Shown here: positions 21,446-33,640 of the stretch, piece by piece
How the letters are laid out: the number at the start of each line of letters is the position of its first letter
Numbering within the stretch: position 1 is the stretch's first letter
NCBI RefSeq assembly: GCF_023278565.1
Contig: NC_064675.1
Coordinates: forward strand, 5,952,001 to 6,016,000
Length of the DNA stretch: 64,000 bases
Reading direction: 5' to 3'
Origin: Colletotrichum lupini
Taxonomy: Eukaryota; Ascomycota; Sordariomycetes; Glomerellales; Glomerellaceae
Notes under the pieces: generated by a model
Told to the model about the DNA's origin: nothing
What the model saw: the letters and a program-made list of their open reading frames with translations, nothing else
The model's database searches: none
Made by a program: the position numbers and the translations under genes

Positions 21446-24400
21446 GTTTTGATCTGACCCGCCAACCGTAAACGGGCGCCCCTGAGCTGGTGATAGGAAA
21501 CGACGCCGAGGGGGTATAAGTAAGGTTCAGCGAAGGTGAATGGTTCACCCGCGGGTGGGAGGAGCTAGAAGGCTTACAAAGACACAGGGGTGAGAAGGAG
21601 CGAGGCTGGTGCCGGTGGCTGAAGCTGTAGTTGAACACTATCAACTGCCACGACAGGCTTGACGATCTCTCACCCGCGAAACATAGTCTCGGCCACAGGC
21701 CACTCGGCCGAGTAAACGGGATGACGGGAACCCTTGTTTCTTGAAACGGACCCTGACGACCCTGTCGAGACGGGTCCCGGAGTCTTGGATCCTAAAGCTC
21801 ATCGGGCGAAAGAAGTTACGTCAAGTCTCTCTTCGCCGTTCATCGAGGAAGCAACTCGGCGATCCGTGGTCCCGATCCCAACGTCCTCCCCGTAGGGATA
21901 CGCCACGCACCAAACTGGTACACACCACCTCGCCGATCACACTTTCGCCTCAATACCGCAAATCATGACAGCATCACTCCCGCCTCGGCGCCGAAAGGGA
22001 TGGGAAAACAACCACCTTTGATGCCGGACAACCGCGTCCCAAAACGTGGAATGAATCTAGCCCGCCGTCCGAACCACCCCCCGTTGGAATCATCTCTCAT
22101 CAAACCCAAGCAAGAGGATCAACGCCTCTAACGCTGTAATGACTTCATCACTTTTAGGGGTCCAAAAAACCGGGACCCGCGGGAAGGGGAGCTCATCTAG
22201 GTGGTGAACGTCTAAAATATGGGTCCATGGGGTGTCCCGGACTTTGGCTTCTCCCCGAAGAGCCGGGTTCCTTGTGCCGCTCTCAAACCCGCGGGTTTTA
22301 CACTTTACGGTAATGCTTCTGCTTTCTCTGCCTCGAGCCCAAGCCTGCCAGGTGATTAGAACGAAGCTAGGGTGAGCTGAGGTAAGCGGATGGTAGGGCG
22401 GAAAACCGATGGCCTTGGGATGGAGCTTGTCTGGCGGATCGCCCTCTGAGTGTACTACGTAGGTTTGTCTCTCCTGTGCGGTCGTCGGGGTTGCACAGGT
22501 CTGCGAACTCCGCTCCGCGCCGAGAGTTCCCCTCTACGAGCCCACGCTTTGTCTATCGCGCACCCCACGCGGGGTTGAGAGCGAGTGCGACAACGCGGCT
22601 TACGCCTTTACTGCACGAACCTGTAGTGGTCTTTGAGATGTTCGGAGTATGAATGCAGAGTACGGATACGCTGTATCTGGATAGAGGTGGTAAGATGGTG
22701 AGGTTTACAGCCATAGGTAGAGTGTGAGCTACGCCATCATGGGATGCAAGTCAGGTCGTCAAAAGGCACGGTCACGTTCATCCAGTCAGGCGATATCTGT
22801 AATCGCGTCCCGGTACCACCCATCCATCCGTCAACTCGTCTCATCGGACACACCAGTCTCTGCTTGAGACGACCAACCTTGACTCTGGAACTCATCAGAT
22901 GACTGGTGTACGGGTACGCACTCGACTTTCTTCCAGGGCAGACCGTTTCGTTTCCGAGAGAGACATGCAGACGCAAACCAATGTCAGGAACCCGGGTTCA
23001 CGGGCCAACTCTTGTTTGTTTCCTCCCGACGGAGAGAGACAGTGTGCTCGTTGCGCGAACCGCTGGCCTGGGTAGCCGAAAGGTAAACGTGTCTCGTGAT
23101 CCGGACGGCCTTGACGGTTGTGGAGATGGCCGTCCTTCGGTGCCGAGGGCGGAAGTGGGATTGATCTCATGAGCTTCCTCGGGTGAAGTGGGCACCTGGA
23201 GCATGGCGCAGCGAGCCACGCACTACTGTTTTGCTTCAGAATGTGACATCTCTCCCGTTTGAGGATACATATCTCTGGGGACACGACCGATGAAGCTCTT
23301 GTGGCCCCTCAGATCGTAGACTCTCTTGGGCTCAAGAGATTCAGATTTGGATGAGAGTCTACAGTCTAGCTGTCAATAACGGACGGACAATGCTCGGCAG
23401 CCCGGGTCTCGCACGAACTGACAAATCCGCCTGTGAACTCGGCCGCGACCAACAAACACAAATCCAGCACGTTCTGCGGATCTTCGCAACAGACAGGTGC
23501 GGCCCGCTGCTTGCATTTCCTCACGTTTCGAAAGGCAGGGAGGGGGGGAGGGGGGTGGGTGTATGCACGTCAAATTCTGTCTCTGATTTCCAAGCCAACA
23601 GTCCTTTTTTGCTCGAACCAGTCATCGGACGCTCGGACAAAGTGTGGGAGAATCCTTGCCAGCCGTGGCAGGAACGGAGTTACTGCGTACTGCATACAAG
23701 TAGTGCTGGGCACCTGGATGACTGATGAATAATTCGGCTTCGGCTTACGATATCAGCCCCCACGGCTTTGCACAATTTGAGGCCCATTTGCTACATGCTA
23801 AAACCACACCCCTTTATGCACAAAGCGGATAAGGTAGGAAAGACCCATACTTCTCGGCCCCCGGGCTCCAGCCGTCCAAGGGGAGAGAGATGGACCCCCC
23901 GCCAGGTTCTGGACTTACGGATTACAAAGTGAGATTAACTCCAATGCCAAGCAATCACCCATCTGCACCAGGCACTGGCAGAGCGGCGGTGGGGATAGGC
24001 AAGCGGAGGGAGAAGAAAGATGCGGCGGCGTAGGCAGCACGAATCCAATCCAAGACAAGGCCACCATCGCGAAATTTCAGGGCCGGCCACGGTGAGTGAC
24101 TCAAAAACTCCGAGTGGTGTGGGGAGCGGACAGCCTCGCTTCCCTCGACCACATTGGAATTTCCCACCTCTTCATCGAAGACCATCGACGACTCATCAGT
24201 CAATAGTCACGATCGAATACTCACCATCACTTTTGCACAAATTTTCTGATTCTTACCCCTGCGATGATTATCTGCAACTATTCGTCCCCCTGCCTTGAGG
24301 AGAAAGAACTCCACCATGCTGCGTCAAGACGCCCCGCCGTGCCGAAGGACTCACAGTCACAGGCTCTGGGCTCGCTGCACTCCCCTTCCCCCTTCCGCGC

Positions 24401-27400
24401 CGCCGCCCGCCCGAAACAATCCCATCCACCGCACCCCGGCGGAGACGGGGGTGGGATATGTCGTGGAGCGGCGGTATGTTAGAGAACGATGGATCCTCGC
24501 GGTGCGGGCACAGATGCGGGCGAACACCTCGTCCAGTCGTCCAACTTTCAAGCGAGCACTCGCTGGCAATCTCTACTGCGTGCTCTTGCGAAGAGAGTCG
24601 AGACCTTTTTTCCATTATCCACAGAACGAGTTGATCTTGGAAAATTCTGGACCTTGGATTTTCCCACGTTCCCACTGCACAGCGTAATTCAGCGGATCCA
24701 AATTGTCACTACCTCAGATCCCCCTTCTCAAGCAGATCATGAACCCTAGAAAAAAGGCACAACCCGCAAGTCCGCGACCAAGAGCCGTGGAGTCTGCGGA
24801 TACGTGGAGTATCCGTAGGAATGATGTGATTACATGCGCGCGTGAAGATCTTGCCCCAGCCTTCGGACGCCGTGGCCGTAGTACCTTCCGTCCGCGCACA
24901 CACAATCCAATCTTCCTCTTATCTGATCTACCTTATCGATAAGACCAGGTGATTCCCAATGGAATGGAAGCATGGAAGATCAGATCGCCCTTTTCAAAAT
25001 TCGCCATCGTGACCTCAGCATTCCCCACGTGCGGGCCGCACCCCTCATGTTCCAAAGTATCGACGTGATCGAAATCGACAATCACAGGTCGTCATCACGC
25101 GATCTATCCGTACACTGCGGAGTAGACAGACGCGATTGCGTGCGCGGAGGCGAGAACAGAAGGACACTCGATCTACGGATATGCCATTGTGCACGATTGA
25201 CACTTTGTCGAGGGTAAACTCCCTTCCCCTGCTCTCCACCCTCGCCTACAGCCTCAAATGATCGACGGGGGGGAGACGCAAGCAGGACAAGCAAGGCAGA
25301 TGGGGTCCAGGACTCCAGATTGCAGCCCTTCCTTCATTCTGAGTCTGGCCCCCCTCCTCGCGCCCTGAACCGAATAAAACCCACGCCCGCAGGACTTCCA
25401 GGCCCCAGTGATTGATATCAATCCTCGTCGAATGAAGCCCTGCCCGCCAGCGTGTCTTTGTCTCATTCCCAGCTGGGGGGTTGACGAGATGAGGTGTCAA
25501 AAATTGACAACTCGTCCCAACACTGCACGCACTTTGTCCAGGCACTCAGGCACCGCTTTGGCACTTCCTCGCCTTGCTCTCCAAGAAATAAGAAAAGAGT
25601 TAACCCCCGGTCCATCCAGTCACGAACCCTCGAGAGCCCAGCAAAGAGGTTGGGCCAATTTCCCATAATGCTTGTAAAACCCGTCTAGGGCACCGTCGCC
25701 GCCCCAAAATCCATTCCCCAGGAACCAAACCCGACCTTTCAAGGCTTCACCGCCCTGCCTCATTTTGGTTGTGCTTGGGTTTGTAAGTTTTGTTCACTTT
25801 CCCATGCTGCCTGCCGTGTTGAGGCCCTCCCTCTCTCTCACCCGCAGGTAGGGTAGACTAGGTAAAGTATCCCCTCCCCCCGGGATCGATAAAGGGACAG
25901 CATATACTTCGTACCCGAACGGGAGGCGGTCAAGTGAATACACCATCGCGGGACTCCCGCACCGCCGCCAAGTGCGACGGACGGGTGGGTGTTTGTCAGA
26001 CCTAGACATCTAGGCCGGTACGCTACTCTCACATGGTGCGATTCGATGATTTTCCCATCCATTCCACTCCCATACACCGAGAAAACACGGAATCTTGCCG
26101 AGACTTTTGGTATTGACTCGAGTCGGGGGCACCTACAATCTAGATAGTCCTGTGAAATCTGCAATCCAACTCACAGGTGCATATCCGTCGGCGCCGTTTG
26201 TCGCGATAGAGAGGCCGTCTATCCATCCCACCCCTCCACAACAACCCGCGGGATTCAAACGTCCTCGATCGGGAAGAAACAACGCAAGTGAAACAGAAAC
26301 AAGCGTGTCCTGCTGTCTCGTCGCACTCGAGTTCTACGTTATCCGTACCTACTTCGCCTTGTCTTTACTCCCACGCACTTCCGAATCAGGCTTCCCGTAG
26401 CCGAGACTGGCGATCAAAAAAAGATGGATTCGACTGCACGCATAGTAACTGTCTGCATGCCGATGTGCCTCCCGTTAGCCTGCCTACCTGACTCCCGCCG
26501 ACGCTGCCGGTTCGGCCAAGGCTTCCGACGGGCGGGCGGGGGAAAAACTGGATCGGCAGTGTGCACCACCGCCTACCACCACCACCACCACCACCAACAC
26601 AACCGTCAAGCCGTCCCGTCGGCGAGCGTGTCTCTCACGAGACACACCTTCTTCCTTATCGCCGGCCGTGTCGGCTCAATCGCGAACCTGCCGATCCGCC
26701 TGCCAGCGAAGTCGGACGCTGAAGACATGGTGGTTGCCGGCGTGTGTCTGAAGACCGGATGGATCGACCGGATGAATCATTTCAAACGGCGGCAGGCAAA
26801 AGACACACACCCCTCTTCGTGGTCTCGTCGCTTCCAGTTGCCGGTCCTTTTTGTTTCCTTCACATTACCGTGTGAGATTCGAACATTTGGTTCTGGAGGA
26901 TAGTTAGCGTGTCTGCATCGCGGAAAGAGCATAGGCAATGCCCAGCAAATAGGCCAGTCGCCGACGAAGCCGTAACAGTCCAGTGGTCAAGGACCCCCCG
27001 GGCGACCCTCGTCAAAGACTTTCACAAGCCAAGCCCCAATTGTGGTGCCATTTCCATCTCGCCTTTTGATCTGCCAATCTTAAAAAAATCTGGCAGCTCA
27101 GATCTCCCGTCGGGTCTTTCGGTGCTGCTCGCAGTGCCTTATGTCAGCGCGGGACGACGGTGGCCTCGGCCCTCGAAAAAGGGACGCGCTCGGGCCCCTA
27201 TGCGCACCACGTGTCTCCACGTTCGGGCCCCGAGGGAACAGTTCTGTCGCCCGTCCAGCGGATTTCTGGCAGGGCAATTGCGGGAGGTTGTCTTCTCCGT
27301 CGGTTCCTCTTGGGGGGGGGGGGCCCTGGGGCTTATCTCCTTTGGGTTCGCCGTCTCCAGTCGGACGGGATTCGTCCGTCCGCACGCTCACGCCCTGTGC

Positions 27401-28466
27401 TGATGACAGTCTTCCTTTTTTTTTTTTGGCCTCGGTGACTCGCATTCGCTGTCGCGGCCGCGTTGCACACCCCCTCCCCCCCAGCATACCGTAATTGTGT
27501 ACGCGGGATGCCACACCGTACACGCCTTTTTTTTTGGCAGGCTCGTGGCTGATGTCGGCTTCGTATCGTCGTAATCGTTTTTTTTGGCGTCGTCTTCCAT
27601 TTTTTCTGCCTCTTGAATTTTCCCAAAGTCCCAGCTGCGCCATGCTTGCCTCGCAATCGTTTCTCTTTTCATTTCCAATCGAATATCCATCAGACCAGTC
27701 CCAATCAGATCATCGTCGCCGTTCATCGTTCGCCAGCGGCGTTCATCCGTAAAACTCGGATGGAAAATGAAGCATCGTGACATTTGACTCGTCGGCGACT
27801 ATCCGTAACATCCTCGGTGACATTCTTTTGTGCAAGTCGCTTCGGGTGCGACGGCGGGGGGGGGGGGGGAATGTGATGAATAATTCGAATCGCTGACGTC
27901 GGCTTTTTCGCTGTTTGCTCTTCGCCTGCACCATTAAACCACGGGCTTAACCTCCAGGCAGCCTAATTATTAATTCCGTCTCTTTGCGGTCATAAAAAAA
28001 AAAAGGGACTGTACGGCGGTAGGGGGGTTAAAACACACCGCCAAAACCCGAATGCCATGAGGAAACCCCTCGTGATTCGTCCACGATACGGCGGCGTTAG
28101 TGAACCACGGAAATCTGTGAGACGGTGACTGTCATGAGAGATGACTAGACGGAAGGCAGGGGGGCGTGTCGTTAAAATGTCGGGGCGCGGAAATCGGTCG
28201 TCGTCGTGGAATTTGCTTTGTAACCCCCGTTCGTTCGTGGCAGGCTGGCAGGCAGCACCGAGCGCAGCTGCGCAAGGCAGGCAGCTCGGCTTCGAAAGGT
28301 GAGGTAAGCGAGCGAGCGAGCGAGGGGTTGGCGGGCGTGCACCTGAGCAGCTGTTGGAAAGACCGGAGGTTGAGCGACGCCGATCTGCCGAGATCGCAGG
28401 GCGCATCCACCAATCCTCTTCGGGTACATGGGCGAAGATGGCAGGCGTACCTATGCAAGTACTCCG

Positions 28467-28494
28467 TAGGCATAGGCATAGGCATAGGCATAGG
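28467..28494. repeat. TAGGCA hexanucleotide array
   Basis: About 4.7 perfect copies of TAGGCA lie directly after an ACTCCGTA motif in non-coding sequence. Confidence 0.85.
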
Positions 28495-29200
28495 CCAAAA
28501 AAAAAAAGCCGATTTTTGTGAGGTGCGCGGTTTGGAGTCGTCGTAACGCGCAGCGGCGCATTGTAACGGGCAGGTCTTTGCTGAATCATGTGGTCTGCCT
28601 AAATGACTCGGTCAGCGCGCAAGTTTCATCCAACACTCCTACTTTTCGCCCCGACATGAGGCGAATGAAGAAGCAATGATGATGCAATCGTGACTTACCT
28701 ATTTTGTTGTGTTGCTCCAAGTCCTCGTACCAAGAGAGTATTCACAGTATTGCAGAGGACAGGGGGGTTTGATTTGATTGATTTTTCAATTGATTGTTTG
28801 ATGCTTCGCTTTTGAATAGGGCACTGTTTGACCCCCTGAGCGGCTATCTATCTGGTTTCTGTAACACATTGTGCTGGTACCACTCAACCGCGGACTGGAG
28901 CCCGGGAGCGGAAAGACAGCTGAAGAAAAGAAAAAAAGTCCCGATTCCATTATCCATCAGGGTCCTCCAAATAGGCACCCCATGCTTTCTCATTGCGACA
29001 TATAGGAAAAATAAGATGAGAGAGAAGAGTTGAGAAGACATTGCTGTCGTTTTGTAATCCAAATAATTCGTGACCCATGCCGTTGTAGTTTGGTATCGGT
29101 GACAAATGATAAACGCCGTAATATATGCAAACGCTCGCTGATGTAAAAAGCCAAAGAAGAGATCATGTTACAAGGTAGTGCGTGATACTCGAGTATAGAC

Positions 29201-30013
29201 TTAGTACACTGAGATGGCAGACACGAGCCTTGCTGGGTTGCGGGCCGGCAGGTAGTAGCCTTCCGAGTAGAAGGTACCGTCGCCCTGTTGTGATTGTTGT
29301 TGAGGGATCTCTTCCTTGGCCTCCTTCTCGTTGAAGGTGAGCACTGCGTTTGGCGGTGACGGGGGCATCGACTCGTCATCTGAGATGTCAGAGTCGTGCT
29401 CGTGCTCGAGCTCTGGTGGTGAGCTGGAGCTGGAGTGGGATGGTGTGCGGACGAGCTCGAGCTGTGCGTAGTCCTCCTCGAGGTCGTCCTCCATGTCGTA
29501 GTCTTCCGAGACCTCGATGGTGGATGTTCTCGGGGAAGCGGGAGCGGCGGAGGGCATGCGGCGAAGGGAGACGGTGTCGGCCATCTCGATGTCGTCCTCC
29601 TCGTAGTCGTCGTCAGAGGAGACGGAAGAGTCGTCCGAGTCGGAGGAATCATCCTCGTAGAGGTCCTCCGAGTCCTCGGCGATGGAGTCGGCCCATTGGA
29701 TGTGACGGTCCTTGGTGGCAGCGGGGGCGGACTCGGTCTTGGTGGCACCGCGGACGGACTGGTTGAACCAGCTCTCCTGTTCCCGCTCGGCGTCGGCGAG
29801 CTCAAGCATCAGAGAGTCGAGGAGGTTTGCGTGGCCGACGAGGAGGCGGAGGTCGTGGTCGGCGCGGGCAGCCTCGGAGGAGAGCTTGGCCCGGGCCTTG
29901 TGGGCGAGGTAGTACGTCTGGGTGATGCTCATCTTCTTCTTCTGGACGGCAAGGCGGAGGGGTTGTTGTGTGTGAGGAGCAGTGAAGGTGGAAGTTGTGG
30001 TAGTTGTCGACAT
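29201..30013 (-). CDS. Conserved-looking acidic protein of unknown function
   Basis: I do not recognise a named family. Single exon of 270 aa from the ATG at 30013; the frame stays open upstream to 30211, but that part is low complexity and unlikely to be coding. Residues about 28-95 form a predicted helical segment, starting MSITQTYYLAHKARAKL and containing RADHDLRLLVGHANLLDSL and AEREQESWFN. This looks like real, constrained protein and is the best part for a homology search. The middle and C-terminal halves are strongly acidic and Ser-rich (runs of Asp, Glu and Ser), with Ser-Pro sites and a Gln-rich patch, so probably disordered and possibly phosphorylated. No signal peptide or membrane segment is seen. 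It is the only supported gene between 21 and 42.6 kb. The sequence upstream (30014-30600) is CT/GA-biased, as in a promoter and leader. Confidence 0.75.
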   Translation of the reverse strand: MSTTTTTSTFTAPHTQQPLRLAVQKKKMSITQTYYLAHKARAKLSSEAARADHDLRLLVGHANLLDSLMLELADAEREQESWFNQSVRGATKTESAPAATKDRHIQWADSIAEDSEDLYEDDSSDSDDSSVSSDDDYEEDDIEMADTVSLRRMPSAAPASPRTSTIEVSEDYDMEDDLEEDYAQLELVRTPSHSSSSSPPELEHEHDSDISDDESMPPSPPNAVLTFNEKEAKEEIPQQQSQQGDGTFYSEGYYLPARNPARLVSAISVY

Positions 30014-33000
30014 TTTGTATGACTGTGCACCAATGGTGACTGATATGTCGCGATTTTGGCTGGTATGACTCAAAGCGAGATCGGGGGGTGCAAGATGCAG
30101 TGGGGCAGGGATGCCTGGGCTAGTTGGCTTGGTCTGTGATGATGCTTTGGTAATCTGTTTTTTTTTGGAGTATACCAGATGAGGCGGCGAGATGAGATGG
30201 CAAAGAGGCAAGGTCGATGATGGTTATATAATAGGTCAGGTTGGAAGATGTTTCTTCTTGAGAGGAGTTAGTATCGATCTTGTGTCTTGGGTCTGTTGAA
30301 GCTGAGGCTGGATGATAGGATTTCTCTAGATCTGGTTGGGAAGGGGAAACACATTTCTTTTAACTCAGGTTGCTCCGCTGTGCTGGCTGACCTGGACTTG
30401 TCGGGCTCGGAGAGAAGAAAAGTGAGGGAGGAGCGGTGACAAGGGGAGGGGTGTGAGAGCGAAGGGTGTGCAGGTGCAGGGGGTGGATGACCCATCGGGG
30501 GTGTGAGAGGGTGGGGTGGGGTGTGGGCGGGAGTTTTGCGCGATTGCGAGGTGCGAAGTGCGAACCTTCCTAAGCAGAAAATTATGAAAGCGATGAGTCT
30601 TTCGCTGTGCCTGCAGAAAGTGGGGGCTTCTCTAAGCTCCGCACCACGGTAGCCGTTCCTCCATCGTGGACTTTGGGCGGCGTTTGTCATCAGCAAGGCC
30701 GAGGGTGCTTCCCGAGCCTCCGCCAGCTGGGCGTTTGTCGCTGCGGGCTGCGGGTGGTGTTCGGACTTTTGGAGCTTACCTACGCTGCCGCCGGTCGGTA
30801 CGGCGTAAGTGTACGGTTGCCCGTCGCTAGCAATCCCAAGACGCTAATCCGGTTGTCGTCGTCGTCGTAGTCGTGGTCGACCTTACCACGCTACCAAAGG
30901 GCGCCCAGATGAACCAAAGTCCTGCCTACTGCGTAGACTCGCTGCGAGGTTCTCGCGGGTCTGACGCACTCGGCGGAAACAGCACGACGACTCATCGCGG
31001 ACTGAGTACGTACCCCGAAGATCCGTAACCTTCTACCCGTACGGATACCTTCCTACCTATTGCTGCTCGGGTACGGAGCATCGCTGCTTATTCGTCAGGT
31101 CGCTAGGTACCTCGCGTCCTGATGGGATAAGCGTCCACGTTTGTCAGCCTGTGCTCGCTTTTCTCTGTAATCAATCAATCCAGGTCTTCCATCAGAATCG
31201 GCCACTAGACCTCTCCAGCAAAGCACGCACTCCCGCTAGTCTCGTCTCATCTCATCCCCTCTATTCGTTCTTACCATATTACTCCGTAGTGACTTTGTAT
31301 TCATCATCACCAAAACGGAGACAGGAATTAGGCATAACTCCCATAACTCCGCACCGACCAGCAGTTGGATTAATCACCAACCTTACTCTACCACCCACCG
31401 CTGCCCCGGCCTCTACGCCCTTTCACCCTGTCCGTCAGGCGCGTCATCTCTTCATCGCTAGCTAGCTCCGTCTCGTCTGCCTCAATTTCCAATCTGACAC
31501 GCCGTATCATCGTGAACACACACGCAGGTTATGCTTATGGTTCGCTTGCTGGCCTTGGCTCTCGGCCGCAGTCGCACGCGCGCCTTACCAATTACCATAA
31601 CCCCGGCTGCCTACCTTACAACCATAATTACACACTCTCTCTCAGAAAAAAAGGGATGATGGCTCATTTCCTATACTCTGTAACTCGCACCATGCGCGCA
31701 ATCTGCGACAAGCTGAGGCCAGCAAGCGAGAATAGAAAAAAAAAAAAGGGAACGGGCCTCATAATGTCAATAGCGGGATTCCAGCTCACTCACGACGGGG
31801 GTAATGATTTGCTTAACCCCGTCCCAAGGTGCCATCCCAAGAATTTCCAATTCCCCTTGATTGTCACAATTGCCAAATGTAATACCCCAGGGCCAAGGCT
31901 GAAGGGGTCCCTGATCTGATGTCGCTCCCGTTCACCCCCTTTGGGATAATGACAGTTCACAGTACTCCGTACCCCCCCGGCATTCTGTACTCCCCGTAAC
32001 GGATCACCTGGGGTGCGAGAATGGACAAAGATGGGAAGCCTAAAAGTACTGCGCCGAGAGCCGTTGCTACCTCAACACCTCACCCTCACCCTGGTCGATC
32101 GCCAGGCCTTACAGTTTACGGCGCCGAGACAAGGGATCATAGTACGGCCGCGAATTGTGCGAATGCGCGCGGGGGTTAAGTACAGCGCAGCACAGCACAG
32201 CTTGGTACGAATCCCCTGGTCGCTGCTGCTGCTGCTGCACCGCCTCCTCCGCCGTCGGCTCCGTCCACGTCCTCCTGCGAGTGCGAGCAGTGCGAGCTTG
32301 CGAACCGGGGGGGGCCAGACGACGGGGGATAGACATCTGCGGAGAGATTAGATGCTGGCCAGCTGACTGCCTTTGCGGACACGCACCAATCACAGGCCCT
32401 TGCGAGCTGAGGCGCTACGCAGAGAGTACGAAAGTACGAATCCCATCTGTACGGATACACGGAGTAGATCCGTACGGATTTACGAATGGCCCCGAGCCAC
32501 ACGCTCGTTTTGTAGGGCTGAGCCTTGACGCGAAAGAGAGGGAGAGAGAGCAGCGTAGCAGGAGTCTCATCGCCCTTCCTGTTACACGTATTACATTACG
32601 GTATCCTTACACTCACTTTCCTCTTACTCGGCCGGGTTAGGCATAACGCCCTTCGCTCTCGGCATAACTCTTGCTTAAACATTTCTGTCCGTACTTTACA
32701 CAAAGTTACCTTGCGGTCGGTGCCTGGAGTCCACGTCTTGGGAAGACGCGGGCAACCCAGCCACAGGACCCGAAAGGGCCCATGATGAGTCGGAGCCTGA
32801 AAGCAAGGTACGGTGCTCCAACTCCACAGCCCGGACCATCGCGAAGAACTATTGCCCCGGGCGACGGGGTTCATTCGAACGGGGGCCACCGCAGCAGACT
32901 TTGGACGAAAAGCCTGATCGGCCGGGCTTGAAACTTTTTGGTCTGGATACCCAAATTGCCCAATAGAGTCCAAAGCGCTTGATCAATTTTGCTCATCGGG

Positions 33001-33323
33001 CTCGAATTGATCTGTTTCGATCTACAGAATGGAAATATCAATCAAGTATCAGGAACATGCCCTTGCGCATCGCCGACTTGTTCCTGTTTCCACGGGGGAC
33101 CATGGCCCAGCAAAAATGAGGGAGGGAAAAAGCAAGGACGGTGACGATGACGATGATGACCCGGGAATCACGAAGCCCGCACCGCCCGGGGGACATCTCT
33201 GAAAGGTGTCAAGTGATGAAACCATACGTAGAAACCCACCCCGCCGAAGCTTCCCTCCGACTTTGCCCATACAGAATAGACAAAGGGCCGCCTTCTGGGC
33301 ATTAGACGCGCCCGAGAAAGATT

Positions 33324-33340
33324 GGGGGGGGGGGGGGGGG
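33324..33340 (+). repeat. 17-base G homopolymer
   Basis: This is the longest of four plus-strand G runs in the gene-poor region; the others are at 27312-27323, 27856-27869 and 37647-37658. Exact lengths are prone to sequencing error. Confidence 0.8.
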
Positions 33341-33598
33341 AAGCGTCGGAGACGTTTCGGCACCGTGAATCGGGGCACGGAGCGAATGTCAAACTGAAGG
33401 GGGGCAGACAACTCTAAAAGATTACGCTCACACTTTGACAGCGAACAGCCACAGGTTGACGGTGCGAATCAGGTATTATGGCTGCATCTTTGGTCATCGA
33501 CTCATCAGTCATCCGGGCAGATCTGAATGTCCTGGGGGCACGACGCGAATGGCATGGTTTGGCGGTCTTCAAGCCACAAAACGCAATGCTTACACACC

Positions 33599-33601
<3 letters not shown>

Positions 33602-33637
<36 letters not shown>
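33602..33637. repeat. CT dinucleotide microsatellite
   Basis: About 18 uninterrupted CT units in non-coding sequence. Confidence 0.9.

Positions 33638-33640
<3 letters not shown>

Larger units (their letters stand above)
21022..29200. other. 8.2-kb gene-poor stretch
   Basis: No protein gene can be supported. Visible contents are a Pol III-like element at 21300-21445, a GC-rich stretch with local inverted repeats near 21690-21780, CCA-rich and GCGA-type simple repeats, and poly-G runs of 12 (27312-27323) and 14 (27856-27869). A TAGGCA hexamer array lies at 28467-28494. Many frames exist, but their translations are rich in Arg, Ser and Pro on both strands, as expected from base composition alone. 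Confidence 0.5.

Noticed and set aside
27098..27643. 181-codon minus-strand frame
   Set aside because: Basic low-complexity translation spanning poly-G and poly-T runs; not credible protein.
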